This document shows, in pieces, positions 4,699-5,975 of a stretch of 5,975 nt of DNA. Numbering within the stretch: the first letter of the stretch is position 1; every line of letters starts with the position of its first letter. This stretch comes from Lachnospiraceae bacterium. GTDB taxonomy: Bacteria > Bacillota > Clostridia > Lachnospirales > Lachnospiraceae. The translations under genes and the position numbers were made by a program. The notes under the pieces were generated by a model. The model was not told the DNA's origin, ran no database searches, and was given only the letters and a program-made list of their open reading frames with translations. The stretch lies in the NCBI GenBank assembly GCA_024684155.1, contig JAIKXK010000245.1, positions 1 through 5,975 on the forward strand, given 5' to 3'.

Positions 4699-5975
4699 AT
4701 GAGTCAGGAAAAAGCACCAGAATATGGAGCAGATCAAATTCAAATTTTAGAGGGACTAGAAGCAGTTCGTAAACGTCCTGGTATGTACATTGGTACCACT
4801 TCATTAAGAGGTTTGCACCATTTAGTATATGAAATTGTGGATAACGCTGTTGATGAAGCATTGGCAGGTTACTGTTCTCATATTATTACAACAATTAATG
4901 AGGATAATTCTATTACTGTTGAAGATGATGGACGTGGTATCCCAACAGGAATTAACTCAAAAGCAGGAATTCCTGCAGTAGAGGTAGTATTTACTGTACT
5001 TCATGCTGGTGGAAAGTTCGGTGGTGGCGGCTACAAGGTATCCGGAGGACTTCACGGTGTAGGTGCGTCTGTAGTTAATGCTCTCTCTGTCTGGTTGGAA
5101 GTTGAAATTTGTAGAGAAGGAAAAGTATTTCAGCAAAGATACGAACGTGGAAAAACCATGTATCCTCTAAAAGAAATTGGAACCTGTGATCCTGAAAAAA
5201 CAGGAACAAAGGTTACATTCTTACCAGATCCTTTGATTTTTGAAGATACAGTTTATGATTTCAATACACTAAAGGTTCGTTTAAGAGAAACAGCTTTTCT
5301 TACAAAGAATCTTAAAATTACACTTCGTGATATGCGTGAAGAAGAGCCTTTAGAAAGAGTATTCCACTATGAAGGTGGTATTAAAGAGTTTGTTACTTAC
5401 TTAAATAAGGGAAAATCTTCCTTATATCCTGAAGTAATTTATTGTGAAGGAACAAAAGATAATGTGTATGTGGAAGTTGCAATGCAACACAATGATGCAT
5501 ACAACGATTCTACTTTTTCTTTTGTAAATAATATTATTACTCCAGAAGGTGGTATGCATGTTGCAGGATTTAGAGGTGCATTAACGAGAACCTTTAATGC
5601 TTATGCAAAAGAAAATAAAATCATCAAAGAAAATGATGAACCATTGTCTGGTGATGATATTCGTGAAGGCTTAACCGCAATTATTAGTATTAAGATTGAA
5701 GAACCACAGTTTGAAGGACAGACAAAGCAAAAACTTGGAAATACAGAAGCTCGTGGTGCTGTAGATTCTATTGTTTCAGAACAGCTTACCTACTTTTTGG
5801 AGCAAAATCCTCAGGTAGCAAAGATTATCTGTGAAAAGGCAGTGTTAGCTCAGCGAGCAAGAGAAGCTGCTCGTAAAGCTCGTGATTTAACAAGACGTAA
5901 ATCACCATTGGATGGTAATTCACTTCCAGGAAAACTTGCAGATTGTTCTGATACCAATCCTGAAAACTGCGAAAT
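4699..5975 (+). CDS. gyrB: DNA gyrase subunit B, C-terminus cut by window edge
   Basis: GyrB is the ATPase subunit of gyrase, which with GyrA introduces negative supercoils. There are 425 codons visible without a stop; the full protein is usually about 630-650 residues. The GHKL ATPase domain shows QILEGLEAVRKRPGMYIG (15-32), EIVDNAVDEA with the general-base Glu45 and Mg-binding Asn49, DDGRGIP (76-82), HAGGKF (102-107) and the SGGLHGVG ATP lid (115-122). Arg139 (ICREGK) aligns with E. coli Arg136, the aminocoumarin-contact residue. The transducer domain carries the QTK loop (Q341-T342-K343). The window ends right before the expected TOPRIM motif (EGDSAGG). The SD GGAGG (4690-4694) is strong but only 4 nt from the ATG, 12 nt after recF. 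GyrB rather than ParE is supported by the origin context. Confidence 0.97.
   Translation, partial: MSQEKAPEYGADQIQILEGLEAVRKRPGMYIGTTSLRGLHHLVYEIVDNAVDEALAGYCSHIITTINEDNSITVEDDGRGIPTGINSKAGIPAVEVVFTVLHAGGKFGGGGYKVSGGLHGVGASVVNALSVWLEVEICREGKVFQQRYERGKTMYPLKEIGTCDPEKTGTKVTFLPDPLIFEDTVYDFNTLKVRLRETAFLTKNLKITLRDMREEEPLERVFHYEGGIKEFVTYLNKGKSSLYPEVIYCEGTKDNVYVEVAMQHNDAYNDSTFSFVNNIITPEGGMHVAGFRGALTRTFNAYAKENKIIKENDEPLSGDDIREGLTAIISIKIEEPQFEGQTKQKLGNTEARGAVDSIVSEQLTYFLEQNPQVAKIICEKAVLAQRAREAARKARDLTRRKSPLDGNSLPGKLADCSDTNPENCE

Overview
This window is a chromosomal replication-origin neighbourhood of a low-GC Gram-positive bacterium (Bacillota). The order is rpmH (divergent), then dnaA, dnaN, an S4-domain gene, recF and gyrB, which is the classic ancestral oriC arrangement. 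The AT-rich codon use and the style of DnaA, DnaN and GyrB suggest class Clostridia, most likely a Lachnospiraceae-type organism. That placement is inferred from protein flavour and gene order, not from a search.

Layout. Bases 1-121 hold the 5' part of rpmH on the minus strand, with a strong SD, a short leader containing two inverted repeats, and a near-consensus sigma-A type promoter at 196-223. Bases 224-627 are a gene-free, very AT-rich stretch. It has three perfect DnaA boxes (309-317, 406-414, 419-427, the last two forming an inverted pair), weaker box-like sites, and the dnaA promoter, whose -35 is overlapped by a one-mismatch DnaA box. dnaA (628-2007) encodes a complete 459-residue initiator. 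Bases 2008-2271 are a second gene-free, AT-rich, repeat-dense stretch with a small family of TTWTTCACA sites and a TAA-repeat/AT run just before dnaN. The two gene-free stretches flanking dnaA look like a bipartite origin as in Bacillus subtilis. dnaN (2272-3381), the S4 gene (3386-3601), recF (3598-4686) and gyrB (4699 to the window end) follow on the plus strand with gaps of 4 nt, a 4-nt overlap and 12 nt, and are probably co-transcribed. gyrB is cut by the window edge just before its TOPRIM domain.

Together the genes cover initiation (DnaA and its sites), replisome processivity (DnaN clamp), recombinational repair at forks (RecF), supercoiling control (GyrB) and a small RNA-binding protein of uncertain role (YaaA). 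All coding genes belong to known core families, and I see no mobile element, CRISPR array or novel gene system. The points worth a second look lie in the non-coding origin DNA: a repeated TTWTTCACA element, an 11-bp-phased set of weak DnaA-like sites, a three-copy alternating-orientation 7-mer, and DnaA-like boxes overlapping likely promoters.
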